The notes beneath the pieces were generated by a model, which saw only the letters and a list, made by a program, of their open reading frames with translations, was not told where the DNA came from and made no database searches. A program made the position numbers and the translations under genes. From Pseudomonas entomophila (lineage in GTDB: Bacteria; Pseudomonadota; Gammaproteobacteria; Pseudomonadales; Pseudomonadaceae): a DNA stretch of 64,000 nucleotides. Location of the stretch: the NCBI RefSeq assembly GCF_013523165.1, contig NZ_JAAMQI010000021.1, positions 1-64,000 on the forward strand, read 5' to 3'. Below, piece after piece: positions 1-8,642 of the stretch; the stretch's first letter is position 1, and every line of letters starts with the position of its first letter.

Positions 1-57
1 ATCTATCTGACTATCAGTCCAAACTCACAAGCACCCACACGAATTGCTTGATTCAAG

Positions 58-97
58 TTGTTAAAGAGCGGTTGGTTGAGAAGCTTTCGTCTCAACC
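58..97 (-). promoter_or_regulatory. rRNA antitermination boxB hairpin and boxA
   Basis: On the minus strand a hairpin (GGTTGAG at 91-97 pairing with CTCAACC at 74-80) is followed by GCTCTTTAACAA at 58-69, a perfect boxA. This is the Nus-dependent antitermination signal of rRNA operons. Confidence 0.88.
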
Positions 98-106
98 GAG
101 GCGCGC

Positions 107-134
107 ATTCTACGCTGTCCTCGTTGTGTGTCAA
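107..134 (-). promoter_or_regulatory. rRNA promoter, proximal to 16S
   Basis: Minus-strand -35 TTGACA (129-134), a 16-nt spacer and -10 TAGAAT (107-112). It is the closest of three tandem promoters to the boxA leader. An AT-rich block at about 136-156 could act as an UP element. Confidence 0.8.
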
Positions 135-216
135 GCGTTTATTTTGAAGTTCTTTTCGGGAAACCCTAACAACTTCAACCACTTGACTCGCTGCGATCTC
201 TCGAAGCGGGAGGCGA

Positions 217-244
217 ATCATACAGCGTTACAACCTGCTGTCAA
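217..244 (-). promoter_or_regulatory. rRNA promoter, middle
   Basis: Minus-strand -35 TTGACA (239-244), a 16-nt spacer and -10 TATGAT (217-222), 110 bp upstream of the proximal promoter. Both boxes are at or near consensus. Confidence 0.78.
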
Positions 245-360
245 CTGCCTTTTTTCACCGCTTCCGGTCGAGACCGGAGCACTTCCCGCTTCGTTCTGAT
301 TCACGCAACCTGTTGATTAACAAGGCGTTTATCGTTCCGTCTGCGTTGGAAGTGGTGCGC

Positions 361-388
361 ATTATAAGGGGATCTGAAAGTCCGTCAA
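361..388 (-). promoter_or_regulatory. rRNA promoter, distal
   Basis: Minus-strand -35 TTGACG (383-388), a 16-nt spacer and a perfect -10 TATAAT (361-366). AT-rich sequence at about 389-412, immediately upstream, fits an UP element. Confidence 0.8.
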
Positions 389-424
389 CCGTTAATTTCA
401 AAAAACCTTCATTTCGGTGAAATA

Positions 425-455
425 CGCAGGAAAGCACTCACCTCGCCTTCCTGCG
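425..455 (-). terminator. possible terminator after mmsA
   Basis: Inverted repeat CGCAGGAA (425-432) / TTCCTGCG (448-455) lies just downstream of the mmsA stop and before the distal rRNA promoter. There is no strong U-tract, so intrinsic termination is only plausible. Confidence 0.4.
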
Positions 456-462
456 CACGCCT

Positions 463-1956
463 TCACAGACTCGGGAACGCGAACTGCGACGCTTCGTGGG
501 TCTTGCGCTGCGGCCAGCGCTGGGTGATCGCCTTGCGACGGGTATAGAAGCGTACGCCATCAGGCCCGTACGCATGCAGGTCACCGAACAACGAGCGTTT
601 CCAGCCACCGAAGCTGTGATAGGACACTGGCACCGGCAACGGAACGTTCACCCCGACCATGCCCACCTCGATCTCATCGCAGAACAGCCGCGCCGCTTCA
701 CCGTCACGCGTGAAGATACAGGTGCCATTGCCATACTCATGGGCGTTGATCAGGTTCATTGCCTCTTCCAGGCTGCCCACCCGTACCACGCACAGCACCG
801 GGCCGAAGATCTCTTCTTTATAGATACGCATCTGTGGGGTCACGCGGTCGAACAGCGTGCCCCCTACGAAGTACCCCTCCTCGTGGCCTGCCACGCGGTA
901 ACCACGCCCGTCCACCACCAACTGCGCCCCAGCGGCCACACCGTCGTCGATGTAGCCGACCACCTTGTCACGCGCAGCAGCGGTCACCAGCGGCCCCATG
1001 TCCAGGCCGCACGCAGTCCCGGCACCGATCTTCAACGCCTTGATCTGCGGCTCGAGCTTGGCGATCAAGGCATCGGCGATCGCATCGCCCACGCAGACCG
1101 CCACCGAGATGGCCATGCAGCGCTCGCCACAGGAGCCATAGGCCGCCCCCATCAAGGCGCTGACGGCATTGTCCAGTTCCGCGTCGGGCATCAGCACTGC
1201 GTGGTTCTTCGCCCCGCCCAGCGCCTGCACGCGCTTGCCACGGCGCGTCCCTTCGGCATAGATGTACTCCGCGATCGGCGTCGAGCCGACGAAGCTCAAG
1301 GCTTTCACCTCGGGTGCCTCGATCAGTGCATCGACCGCGTCCTTGTCGCCATGCACCACGTTGAGGATGCCCTTGGGCAACCCGGCCTCCTCGAGCAGGC
1401 GTGCGATGTACAGTGTCGAGCTCGGGTCACGTTCCGATGGCTTGAGGATGAAGGCGTTGCCGCACACGATCGCCAACGGGTACATCCACAACGGCACCAT
1501 CGCCGGGAAGTTGAACGGCGTGATCCCGGCGACGATGCCCAGGGGCTGGAAATCGGACCAGGCATCGATGTTCGGCCCGACGTTGCGGCTGTACTCGCCC
1601 TTGAGGATCTCCGGGGCCGCGCAGGCGAACTCCACGTTCTCGATCCCGCGCTTGAGTTCGCCAGCGGCGTCTTCGAGCGTCTTGCCATGTTCGGTGCTGA
1701 TCAGTTGTGCGATGGCCGCCTCGTGCTGCTCGAGCAATTGCTTGAAACGGAACATCACCTGCGCGCGTTTGGCGGCAGGCGTGTTGCGCCACGCCGGGAA
1801 CGCGGCCTTGGCAGCGTCGATCGCCTGTTGCACGGTCGCGCGGTCGGCCAGCTCGACCTGGCCGATGACCTGGCCGGTGGAAGGGTTGAAGAGATCGGCG
1901 GTGCGCCCGCCATGGGAAACCAGCTCACCGTTGATCAGGTGCTGAACAGTGCTCAT
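463..1956 (-). CDS. mmsA: CoA-acylating (methyl)malonate-semialdehyde dehydrogenase
   Basis: 497-residue aldehyde dehydrogenase of the MmsA/BauC type. It oxidises malonate or methylmalonate semialdehyde with NAD+ and CoA to acetyl- or propionyl-CoA plus CO2. The Rossmann-region motif TPFNFPAMVP and the catalytic motif CGERCMA (nucleophile about Cys280) are intact, and length matches the family. I start at the ATG at 1956 (MSTVQHLING), which has a GGAG Shine-Dalgarno; an upstream ATG would add 19 atypical residues. It lies 65 bp downstream of the beta-alanine transaminase on the same strand, so malonate semialdehyde from beta-alanine is the likely main substrate (BauC-like role). Valine catabolism is the alternative. 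Confidence 0.92.
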   Translation of the reverse strand: MSTVQHLINGELVSHGGRTADLFNPSTGQVIGQVELADRATVQQAIDAAKAAFPAWRNTPAAKRAQVMFRFKQLLEQHEAAIAQLISTEHGKTLEDAAGELKRGIENVEFACAAPEILKGEYSRNVGPNIDAWSDFQPLGIVAGITPFNFPAMVPLWMYPLAIVCGNAFILKPSERDPSSTLYIARLLEEAGLPKGILNVVHGDKDAVDALIEAPEVKALSFVGSTPIAEYIYAEGTRRGKRVQALGGAKNHAVLMPDAELDNAVSALMGAAYGSCGERCMAISVAVCVGDAIADALIAKLEPQIKALKIGAGTACGLDMGPLVTAAARDKVVGYIDDGVAAGAQLVVDGRGYRVAGHEEGYFVGGTLFDRVTPQMRIYKEEIFGPVLCVVRVGSLEEAMNLINAHEYGNGTCIFTRDGEAARLFCDEIEVGMVGVNVPLPVPVSYHSFGGWKRSLFGDLHAYGPDGVRFYTRRKAITQRWPQRKTHEASQFAFPSL

Positions 1957-2021
1957 GCAAGACTCCAGTCGAAAAGGGACGGCAGGCGCCGTGACGGCGC
2001 CCGCGCGTGGCATTCAGTCGG

Positions 2022-3368
2022 TCAGTCGACCTGGGCGAGTGTCTCGCCCACCGCGTCGAACAGACGATCGAGCTCGTGCGGTTGGGTCGCGAAGGTCGGG
2101 CCGAATTGCAGGGTGTCGCCGCCATAGCGCACGTAGAACCCGGCTTGCCAGAGCTTCATGGCCGTCTCGAACGGCCGCACGATCGCATCGCCGTCGCGCG
2201 GTGCGATCTGGATCGCGCCCGCCAGCCCGTAGTTGCGGATGTCGACCACATGGCGCGTGCCCTTGATGCCGTGCAGCGTACGTTCGAAGTGCGGCGCCAA
2301 CTCGGCGGCCGCCTGCACCAGGTTCTCGCGCTCCAGCAGTTCCAGCGTCGCCAGGCCGGCGGCACAGGCCAAGGGGTGCGCCGAATAGGTGTAACCGTGC
2401 GGGAATTCCACGGCGTATTCCGGGATGGGCTGGTTCATGAAGGTCTGGTAGATCTCCTGCCGCGCGACCACGGCCCCCATGGGCACGGCACCGTTGGTGA
2501 TCTGCTTGGCGATGCACATCAGGTCGGGCGTCACGCCGAACGCCTCGGCACCGGTCATGGCCCCCATGCGCCCGAAGCCGGTGATGACTTCATCGAAGAT
2601 CAGCAGGATGTTGTGCTGGGTGCAGATCTCGCGCAGCCGCTTGAGGTAGCCCTTGGGGGGCGGCAGCACGCCCGCCGATCCGGCCAGTGGCTCCACGATC
2701 ACCGCAGCGATGTTCGACGCATCGTGCAGTTCGATCAGCTTGAGCATCTCGTCGGCCAGGGCGACACCGCCCTGCTCGGGCAGCCCCTGACTGAAGACGT
2801 TGACCGGCAGCACGGTGTGCGGCAAGTGGTCGACGTCCAGCAGCTGGCCGAACATCTTGCGGTTGCCATTGACCCCGCCCAGGCTCGTGCCGGCGATGTT
2901 CACACCGTGGTAGCCGCGTGCACGGCCGATGATCTTGGTCTTGCTCGCCTGCCCTTTCAGGCGCCAGTAGGCGCGCACCATCTTCAGCGCAGTGTCGGCG
3001 CACTCGGAGCCCGAGTTGGTATAGAAGACGTGATCGAGATCGCCAGGCGTCAGCTCGGCGATCTTCTCTGCCAGTTGGAACGACAGCGGATGCCCGAACT
3101 GGAAACCTGGCGAGTAGTCCAGCACGCCCGCCTGACGGGCGATGGCTTCGGTGATGGTCTGGCGAGTATGGCCGGCGCCGCAGGTCCACAGCCCGGACAA
3201 GGCATCGAAGATCTGCCGACCCTTGTCATCAGTCAGGTAGTTGCCCTGGGCCGCCACGATCAGCCGCGGGTCGCGGTGGAAGTTGCGATTGGCGGTGTAC
3301 GGCATCCAGTGCGCATCCAGCTTGAGCTGGCTGGCGACACCTGTGGGCGCATTCTCGAACATGTTCAT
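2022..3368 (-). CDS. bauA: beta-alanine (omega-amino acid):pyruvate transaminase
   Basis: 448-residue class III PLP aminotransferase, close along its whole length to the P. putida omega-amino acid:pyruvate aminotransferase (N-terminus SQLKLDAHWMPYTANRNF, then GLWTCGAGH). It moves the amino group of beta-alanine to pyruvate, giving malonate semialdehyde and L-alanine. The PLP region FDEVITGFGR and the lysine motif IAKQITNGA are intact. The ATG at 3368 follows GAGGA, and an earlier in-frame TTG is unlikely. It heads an apparent bauA-mmsA operon and is transcribed divergently from the LysR gene, the usual arrangement for local control. Confidence 0.93.
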   Translation of the reverse strand: MNMFENAPTGVASQLKLDAHWMPYTANRNFHRDPRLIVAAQGNYLTDDKGRQIFDALSGLWTCGAGHTRQTITEAIARQAGVLDYSPGFQFGHPLSFQLAEKIAELTPGDLDHVFYTNSGSECADTALKMVRAYWRLKGQASKTKIIGRARGYHGVNIAGTSLGGVNGNRKMFGQLLDVDHLPHTVLPVNVFSQGLPEQGGVALADEMLKLIELHDASNIAAVIVEPLAGSAGVLPPPKGYLKRLREICTQHNILLIFDEVITGFGRMGAMTGAEAFGVTPDLMCIAKQITNGAVPMGAVVARQEIYQTFMNQPIPEYAVEFPHGYTYSAHPLACAAGLATLELLERENLVQAAAELAPHFERTLHGIKGTRHVVDIRNYGLAGAIQIAPRDGDAIVRPFETAMKLWQAGFYVRYGGDTLQFGPTFATQPHELDRLFDAVGETLAQVD

Positions 3369-3483
3369 CAAGGGTCCTCGCGGATTCGGTCAGCGATGGG
3401 GTGTTGTTGCAGCCACAGTGGCACGCGGATAAAGTTCGGAAAACCCCTCGCTTCTAACCTTCAGTCAGGCGTTCACTAAACCG

Positions 3484-4401
3484 ATGAGCCGTCGCCCCGA
3501 CGTGCTGGCCCAGGTCAGCGACTTCGATATCCGCCTACTGAAGATCTACCGCAGCGTGGTCGAGTGCGGGGGGTTCTCGGCTGCCGAGAACGTGCTGGGC
3601 ATCGGCCGCTCGGCCATCAGTCAGCACATGAACGACCTGGAGCAACGCCTGGGCCTGCGTCTGTGCCAGCGAGGACGTGCCGGGTTTTCCCTGACCGAGG
3701 AGGGCCGCGAGGTCTACCAGTCGTCCCTGCAGCTGCTCGCGGCCCTGGAAACCTTCCGCACCGAGGTCAACGGCCTGCACCAGCACCTGCGTGGCGAGCT
3801 GAACATCGGCCTCACCGACAACCTGGTCACGCTGCCACACATGCGCATCACCCATGCCCTGGCCGAACTCAAAGACCGCGGGCCGGACGTGCACATCCAG
3901 ATCCGCATGATCCCGCCCAGCGAGGTCGAGCAAGGTGTGCTCGCGGGCAGCTTGCACGTGGGCGTCGTGCCGCAGACCCATCCACTGGCCGGGTTGGACT
4001 ACCAGCCGCTGTACAGCGAGCGCTCGTTGCTCTACTGCGCCGTGGGCCATCCGCTGTTCTACGCCGACGATGCGCACGTCGACGATGCGCGACTCGACGC
4101 CCAGGACGCCGTGGCACCGACCTTCCGGCTACCGGCCGAGATCCAGGCGTACTACCAGGCCCTGCGCTGCACGGCCAGTGCCTCGGATCGCGAGGGCATG
4201 GCCTTTCTCATTCTCACCGGACGCTACATCGGCTACCTGCCCGAGCATTACGCCGACACCTGGGTCAGGGAGGGGCGCCTGCGTGCGCTCAAGTCGGCCT
4301 CGCGCTTCCATGACCTGAACCTGTGCTGGGTCACCCGCAAAGGGCGTCGCCCGAACCTGGTCGTGGAAAGCTTCCTGGAAAGCCTGGCGGCGACACGCTA
4401 G
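3484..4401 (+). CDS. LysR-family transcriptional regulator, divergent from bauA
   Basis: 305-residue LysR-type regulator. The N-terminal winged helix-turn-helix spans roughly residues 11-70 (FSAAENVLGIGRSAISQH), followed by a periplasmic-binding-protein-like effector domain. It is transcribed divergently from bauA-mmsA across a 115-bp shared promoter region, so it probably controls beta-alanine catabolism, as the regulator beside bauA does in P. aeruginosa (bauR); that role is inferred from position. The Shine-Dalgarno before the chosen ATG is weak, so the exact start is less certain. Confidence 0.85.
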   Translation: MSRRPDVLAQVSDFDIRLLKIYRSVVECGGFSAAENVLGIGRSAISQHMNDLEQRLGLRLCQRGRAGFSLTEEGREVYQSSLQLLAALETFRTEVNGLHQHLRGELNIGLTDNLVTLPHMRITHALAELKDRGPDVHIQIRMIPPSEVEQGVLAGSLHVGVVPQTHPLAGLDYQPLYSERSLLYCAVGHPLFYADDAHVDDARLDAQDAVAPTFRLPAEIQAYYQALRCTASASDREGMAFLILTGRYIGYLPEHYADTWVREGRLRALKSASRFHDLNLCWVTRKGRRPNLVVESFLESLAATR

Positions 4402-4471
4402 GACTTGTCACCCTGTTTCAGGCAGGTACTCTGTCCCCTCGTCATCCGCACCTTTCGTATGGAAGCGCTCA

Positions 4472-5134
4472 ATGAGTCTAGAAGTGCCCGCGCACCGCGC
4501 CTCCCCCTCCGGCAGACCGGCCGGGCGCATTCGTCAGAAGAACGAGCAGGCCATTCTCCAGGCGGCCGAGGACGAGTTCGCGCGCCATGGGTTCAAGGGC
4601 ACCAGCATGAACACCATCGCGACCAAGGCCGGCTTGCCCAAGGCCAACCTGCACTATTACTTCACCAACAAGCTGGGCCTGTACGTCGCCGTGCTGAGCA
4701 ACATCCTCGACCTGTGGGACAGCACCTTCAACACCTTGACCGTCGATGACGATCCGGGCGAGGCCCTGACGCGCTACATCCGCGCCAAGATGGAGTTCTC
4801 CCGACGCAACCCCAAGGCCTCGCGGATCTTCGCCATGGAAGTGATCAGCGGCGGGCAGCGGCTGGGCGACTACTTCAGCGCCGACTACCGCCACTGGTTC
4901 CAGGGGCGCGCCGAGGTGTTCCAGGCCTGGATCGAGGCCGGCAAGATGGACCCGGTCGACCCAGTCCAGCTGATCTTCCTGATCTGGAGCAGCACCCAGC
5001 ACTACGCTGACTTCGCCACCCAGATCTGCCAGGTCACCGAGCGCAAGCGCCTGACCAAGCAGGACATGCAGATGGCCAGCGACAACCTGGTCCATATCAT
5101 CCTCAAAGGGTGTGGAATCACCCCGCCCGTCTGA
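4472..5134 (+). CDS. TetR-family regulator (RutR/YcdC-like)
   Basis: 220-residue TetR-family repressor. Residues about 20-70 form the DNA-binding domain (FKGTSMNTIATKAGLPKANL, then HYYFTNK), and the C-terminal half resembles the YcdC/RutR ligand domain. A basic, proline-rich extension precedes the HTH. The ATG follows GGAAG at good spacing. It runs in the same direction as the LysR gene before it and yigZ 9 bp after it. The ligand is unknown; nitrogen or pyrimidine-type signals are typical of RutR relatives, but nothing here proves it. Confidence 0.83.
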   Translation: MSLEVPAHRASPSGRPAGRIRQKNEQAILQAAEDEFARHGFKGTSMNTIATKAGLPKANLHYYFTNKLGLYVAVLSNILDLWDSTFNTLTVDDDPGEALTRYIRAKMEFSRRNPKASRIFAMEVISGGQRLGDYFSADYRHWFQGRAEVFQAWIEAGKMDPVDPVQLIFLIWSSTQHYADFATQICQVTERKRLTKQDMQMASDNLVHIILKGCGITPPV

Positions 5135-5143
5135 CGTGAGCCT

Positions 5144-5731
5144 ATGCCTTCTACCCTGCTCGACCTCTGCGAGTTTCGCGAGGAGATCCGCAAGAGTCGT
5201 TTCATCACCCTGGCCGCCCCGATCACCTCGGTCGAGGACGCCGTGCGCTTCCTGGAACGCCATGCCGACCCCGCCGCCACGCACAACTGCTGGGCTTGGA
5301 AACTGGGCGACCAGTACCGCAGCACCGACGATGGGGAGCCGGGCGGCACGGCCGGACGGCCCATCCTGGCGGCGATCGAGGCCCAGGACTGCGATCAGGT
5401 CGTGGTGCTGGTGATCCGCTGGTACGGCGGTATTCAGCTGGGCACCGGCGGGCTGGCACGGGCGTATGGCGGCGGCGCCAACAAGTGCCTGCAACAGGCA
5501 CCCAAGCGAGTCCTGGTGCAGCGCGACACGTTCACCTGCACCTGCACGTTCAGTGAACTGGCCCTGCTCAAGCTACGCCTGGCGGAAGTCGATGGGATCG
5601 TGGTCGAGGAGCAATTCACCGCCAACGGCGTCGACCTGCACCTGGCCCTGGGTCCGGACCGGGCCGAGCACTTGCAACGGCTGCTGGCAGACTTGAGCCG
5701 CGGCCGCATCCAGCTTGTACCCCTGGCCTAA
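5144..5731 (+). CDS. yigZ: YigZ/IMPACT family protein (UPF0029)
   Basis: 195-residue protein of the YigZ/IMPACT family with the signature stretches DDGEPGGTAGRP and RWYGGIQLGTGGL in the first half and a smaller C-terminal domain after about residue 135. Family members are linked to translation and ribosome-associated stress, but the biochemical role is not established. The gene begins 9 bp after the TetR gene with only a weak ribosome-binding site, suggesting co-transcription. The hairpin at 5734-5752 just after its stop lacks a U-tract. Confidence 0.88.
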   Translation: MPSTLLDLCEFREEIRKSRFITLAAPITSVEDAVRFLERHADPAATHNCWAWKLGDQYRSTDDGEPGGTAGRPILAAIEAQDCDQVVVLVIRWYGGIQLGTGGLARAYGGGANKCLQQAPKRVLVQRDTFTCTCTFSELALLKLRLAEVDGIVVEEQFTANGVDLHLALGPDRAEHLQRLLADLSRGRIQLVPLA

Positions 5732-5733
5732 GT

Positions 5734-5752
5734 TGCCCACATCCGCTGTGGG
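5734..5752 (+). repeat. hairpin after yigZ
   Basis: GCCCACA / TGTGGGC with a 5-nt loop directly follows the yigZ stop. No T-run follows, so it is recorded as an inverted repeat rather than a proven terminator. Confidence 0.5.
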
Positions 5753-5758
5753 CCGCCT

Positions 5759-5951
5759 TGTGGATAAGCTTGGGGCATACCCCTGCACCCCACGCACGGC
5801 GTGCCCTGCAAGAGATTGGCTGTTTTTTGACCAGGCGTTTCATACCGGTTGCCGAGTACCGGATCCCACCGTTCATCCACAGGCGGACAGGCAGACCTGG
5901 CCAGATCGACGCTGAGTTTCACACACCTGCTGTGGATCAGCCTGTGGATAA
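5759..5951. promoter_or_regulatory. cluster of four DnaA-box-like sites in the yigZ-SDR gap
   Basis: The 354-bp gap between yigZ and the SDR gene holds two perfect DnaA boxes in minus orientation (TGTGGATAA at 5759-5767 and 5943-5951). It also holds two one-mismatch copies (TCATCCACA at 5873-5881 and TGTGGATCA at 5931-5939). Two of the four lie within 21 bp. No origin genes are nearby, so this could titrate DnaA or place the downstream gene under DnaA control; that is inference. Confidence 0.55.
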
Positions 5952-6085
5952 CCCGTGCGTGCCTCGCGAAGCCCGTGATGCGACAAGGCTCGCAGCCGAT
6001 AGATCATTTTTTGTACAGCTTACCGGCCTGTCGAGCGCCGTGACCTGGCGTATGCTGGGGCTTTCATTCACCACTAGGAGTTTCC

Positions 6086-6772
6086 ATGAGCGCATCCAAA
6101 ACCGCAGTGGTCATCGGCGCCTCGCGTGGCCTCGGCCTGGGGCTGGTCCAGCGGCTGCACGAACAGGGCTGGCACGTCATCGCGACCGTGCGCGATCCGG
6201 CCAAGGCCACGGCCCTGCATGAATTGCCGGGCGTACGGGTCGAAGCCCTGGACATGAACGACGCCTCGCAGCTCGATACGCTCCAGCACCGCCTGGCGGA
6301 TGAAGTGCTCGACCTGCTGTTCGTCAACGCCGGCGTCATGGGCCCCTTGCCGCAGTCCGCTGACACCATCCACCTCGAACAGGTGGGCGAGCTGTTCCTG
6401 ACCAACGCGGTCTCGCCGATTCGCGTCGCCCGTCGCCTGGTCGATCAGGTGCGGCCCGGCACGGGCGTCGTGGCCTTCATGAGTTCGGGCCTGGGCAGCG
6501 TGACCAGCCCGGATGCCGGTGAGATCTGCTTGTACAAGGCCAGCAAGGCCGCGCTCAATTCGATGATCAACAGCTTCGTGGTGGCGCTGCAGCGTCCGGA
6601 CCTCTGCGTGCTGGCCATGCACCCTGGCTGGGTCCGCACTGAAATGGGCGGCGAGAACGCCGAGATCGACGTGCTGACCAGCACCCGAGGGCTGCTCGAG
6701 CAGGTCGAGGCCCAGGCCGGTCACGGCGGGCTTCGCTTCCTGGACTACACCGGCAAGCCGCTGCCCTGGTAA
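6086..6772 (+). CDS. short-chain dehydrogenase/reductase
   Basis: 228-residue classical SDR. The nucleotide-binding motif GASRGLGLG is at residues 11-19, NAGVMG follows strand 4, and the catalytic YKASK lies near residue 152. Substrate is not predictable; the protein resembles C-factor-like or carbonyl reductase SDRs. The ATG follows a strong AGGAG. It stands alone downstream of the DnaA-box cluster, and the region before add (6773-6893) separates it from the next gene. Confidence 0.87.
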   Translation: MSASKTAVVIGASRGLGLGLVQRLHEQGWHVIATVRDPAKATALHELPGVRVEALDMNDASQLDTLQHRLADEVLDLLFVNAGVMGPLPQSADTIHLEQVGELFLTNAVSPIRVARRLVDQVRPGTGVVAFMSSGLGSVTSPDAGEICLYKASKAALNSMINSFVVALQRPDLCVLAMHPGWVRTEMGGENAEIDVLTSTRGLLEQVEAQAGHGGLRFLDYTGKPLPW

Positions 6773-6893
6773 CTGGCAGGCCTCGCGCGCGGCGGGATTC
6801 GAGCACGGCCCTGGCGTCACTCGGTCGACTCGTCCCCCGTGTGGGGGCTGGACCTGTACAATGCTCGATTGTTAGTTGATCGAGATTCGCACC

Positions 6894-7844
6894 ATGTATG
6901 ACTGGCTCAATGCCTTGCCCAAGGCCGAACTGCACCTGCACCTTGAAGGTTCGCTCGAGCCCGAGCTGTTGTTCGCCCTTGCCGAACGCAACAAGATCGC
7001 CCTGCCCTGGCAGGACGTGGACGCGCTGCGCAGCGCCTATGCCTTCGGCAACCTGCAAGAATTCCTCGACCTCTACTACCAGGGCGCGAACGTCCTGCGT
7101 ACCGAGCAGGACTTCTACGACCTGACCTGGGCCTACCTGCAGCGCTGCAAGGCGCAGAACGTCATCCACACCGAGCCGTTTTACGACCCGCAGACCCACA
7201 CCGACCGTGGCATTCCCTTCGAGGTCGTGCTCGACGGCATCACCCGTGCGCTCAAGGATGGCCGCGAGCAGCTGGGCATCACCAGCGGGCTGATCCTGAG
7301 CTTCCTGCGCCACCTGAGCGAGGAGCAGGCCGAACGCACCCTGGACCAGGCCCTGCCGTTCCGCGATGCCTTCGTCGCCGTCGGCCTGGACAGCTCCGAG
7401 ATGGGCCACCCGCCCAGCAAGTTCAAGCGCGTGTTCGACCGTGCCCGTGCCGAAGGCTTCCTGACCGTGGCCCATGCCGGTGAGGAAGGCCCGCCCGAGT
7501 ACATCTGGGAGGCCCTGGACCTGCTGAAGATCGAGCGTATCGACCATGGCGTGCGCGCCATCGAGGACGAGCGCCTGATGCAGCGGATCATCGACGAGCA
7601 GATCCCGCTGACCGTCTGCCCCCTGTCCAACACCAAGCTGTGCGTGTTCGAGCACATGGGCCAGCACAACATTCTCGACATGCTCGAGCGTGGCGTGAAA
7701 GTCACGGTCAACTCCGACGACCCGGCCTATTTCGGCGGGTACGTGACCGAAAACTTCATGGCCTTGCACGAGCACCTGGGCATGACCCAGGCCCAGGCCA
7801 CCCGGCTGGCGCAGAACAGCCTGGATGCACGTCTGGTCAAGTAA
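6894..7844 (+). CDS. add: adenosine/adenine deaminase
   Basis: 316-residue metal-dependent purine deaminase: adenosine (or adenine) plus water gives inosine (hypoxanthine) plus ammonia. The zinc ligands are visible as HLHLEG near the N-terminus, HAGEE in the middle and NSDDPAYF near the C-terminus, with the catalytic glutamate in AGEEGP. Pseudomonas proteins of this type often prefer adenine, so the substrate is left open. I start at the ATG at 6894 (MYDWLNALPKAELHLHLEG), which matches known family N-termini, rather than at an in-frame TTG 18 bp upstream. TACAAT at 6857-6862 is a possible -10. Confidence 0.9.
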   Translation: MYDWLNALPKAELHLHLEGSLEPELLFALAERNKIALPWQDVDALRSAYAFGNLQEFLDLYYQGANVLRTEQDFYDLTWAYLQRCKAQNVIHTEPFYDPQTHTDRGIPFEVVLDGITRALKDGREQLGITSGLILSFLRHLSEEQAERTLDQALPFRDAFVAVGLDSSEMGHPPSKFKRVFDRARAEGFLTVAHAGEEGPPEYIWEALDLLKIERIDHGVRAIEDERLMQRIIDEQIPLTVCPLSNTKLCVFEHMGQHNILDMLERGVKVTVNSDDPAYFGGYVTENFMALHEHLGMTQAQATRLAQNSLDARLVK

Positions 7845-7860
7845 GGCGTCGCCCCGCCCT

Positions 7861-7902
7861 GCCGAACGCGAATCGCACCTGTGCGTACGATTCGCGTTCG
7901 GC
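7861..7902. terminator. perfect 15-bp inverted repeat between convergent genes
   Basis: GCCGAACGCGAATCG (7861-7875) and its exact complement (7888-7902) flank a 12-nt loop. It lies between the converging ends of add and the ArsR-like gene. There is no T-run, but position and stability fit a bidirectional transcription stop. Confidence 0.55.
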
Positions 7903-7928
7903 ACACGCCGGCGCGGCCGCGGCGTCAG

Positions 7929-8642
7929 CTAACCGACCTGCCAGGTCGGCAGGCACGCGATCTGATTGATCTGCTGCAAGCCGAAGGCCGAGAGGCGCAG
8001 GGCACGCGACTGCTCATGCTCGCGAATCCAGCCTGACTGCATGAACAGCTTGAGGAACGCCTGCCCCATGCTACCGCCCAGATGCGGGCGCTGATCGCTC
8101 CATTGGCAGCAATGGCAGATCACGCAGTCACGCTGCGCGCCCGGTGCCAGGGCATCGATGAACACGCCAATCGCGGCCATCTGCTGGCGCCCTTCCAGAC
8201 TGACACGCTGCTGCGGCTCCTGACCCTCCAACCAGTTCGCCAGCACCAGGCGCTCGTACAGGTCGGCAGCCAGCTTCCCTCCCAGATGATCACCGCACCG
8301 CCGTGCCTGGCGCATCGACACAGGAATGTCCAACGGCAGACGCTGGACGGGTTTGCCTGGCGCAGCACCAATGCGAACACTGGCCATGGCTTCCACCGCC
8401 ATGCCGACCTCGGGCGTGGCCAGGCGGAAATAACGTTTGCGGCCACGCGTTTCCGGCCGCACCAACCCGCCCGTGGACAGCAGCGAAAGGTGGGCGCATG
8501 CCGACGACGCGGTCAAACCGGTCATCGCGGCCAATTCCTCGGCCGGCCGCGCGACCCCATCGATCAGCGCCCACAACATGGCGCTGCGTTTGGGGTCGGC
8601 CATCAAGCTGGCGATCTGGCTGATACTGCTGACAGCTTTCAT
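7929..8642 (-). CDS. ArsR-type winged-helix transcriptional regulator
   Basis: 237-residue protein with an N-terminal ArsR-like winged helix (ASLMADPKRSAMLWALIDG, then LTASSACAHLSLLSTGGLV) and a long C-terminal region of unknown function carrying a CVICHCC cysteine cluster that could bind metal. I start at the ATG at 8642, which has a GGAG Shine-Dalgarno; upstream codons add an unlike extension. It lies 493 bp downstream of the Bcr/CflA efflux gene on the same strand. The inducer is unknown. Confidence 0.8.
   Translation of the reverse strand: MKAVSSISQIASLMADPKRSAMLWALIDGVARPAEELAAMTGLTASSACAHLSLLSTGGLVRPETRGRKRYFRLATPEVGMAVEAMASVRIGAAPGKPVQRLPLDIPVSMRQARRCGDHLGGKLAADLYERLVLANWLEGQEPQQRVSLEGRQQMAAIGVFIDALAPGAQRDCVICHCCQWSDQRPHLGGSMGQAFLKLFMQSGWIREHEQSRALRLSAFGLQQINQIACLPTWQVG

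Larger units (their letters stand above)
1..462 (-). other. rRNA operon leader region (16S lies outside, to the left)
   Basis: Read on the minus strand, this gene-free stretch ends in the conserved Pseudomonas pre-16S leader: a boxA sequence followed by the segment containing GAATCAAGCAATTCGTGTGG and GGACTGATAGTC. The mature 16S gene would begin just left of position 1 and is not in the window. Three consensus sigma-70 promoters lie upstream in tandem. Short open frames here are not genes. The identity rests on recognition of the leader sequence; the promoters are seen directly. Confidence 0.88.

Noticed and set aside
4405..4749. Arg/Gln-rich frame overlapping the start of the TetR gene
   Set aside because: Out-of-frame shadow of the TetR gene with low-complexity sequence.
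5759..5951. Chromosomal replication origin
   Set aside because: Only four DnaA-like boxes, no AT-rich unwinding region and no dnaA, dnaN, gyrB or parAB genes nearby.
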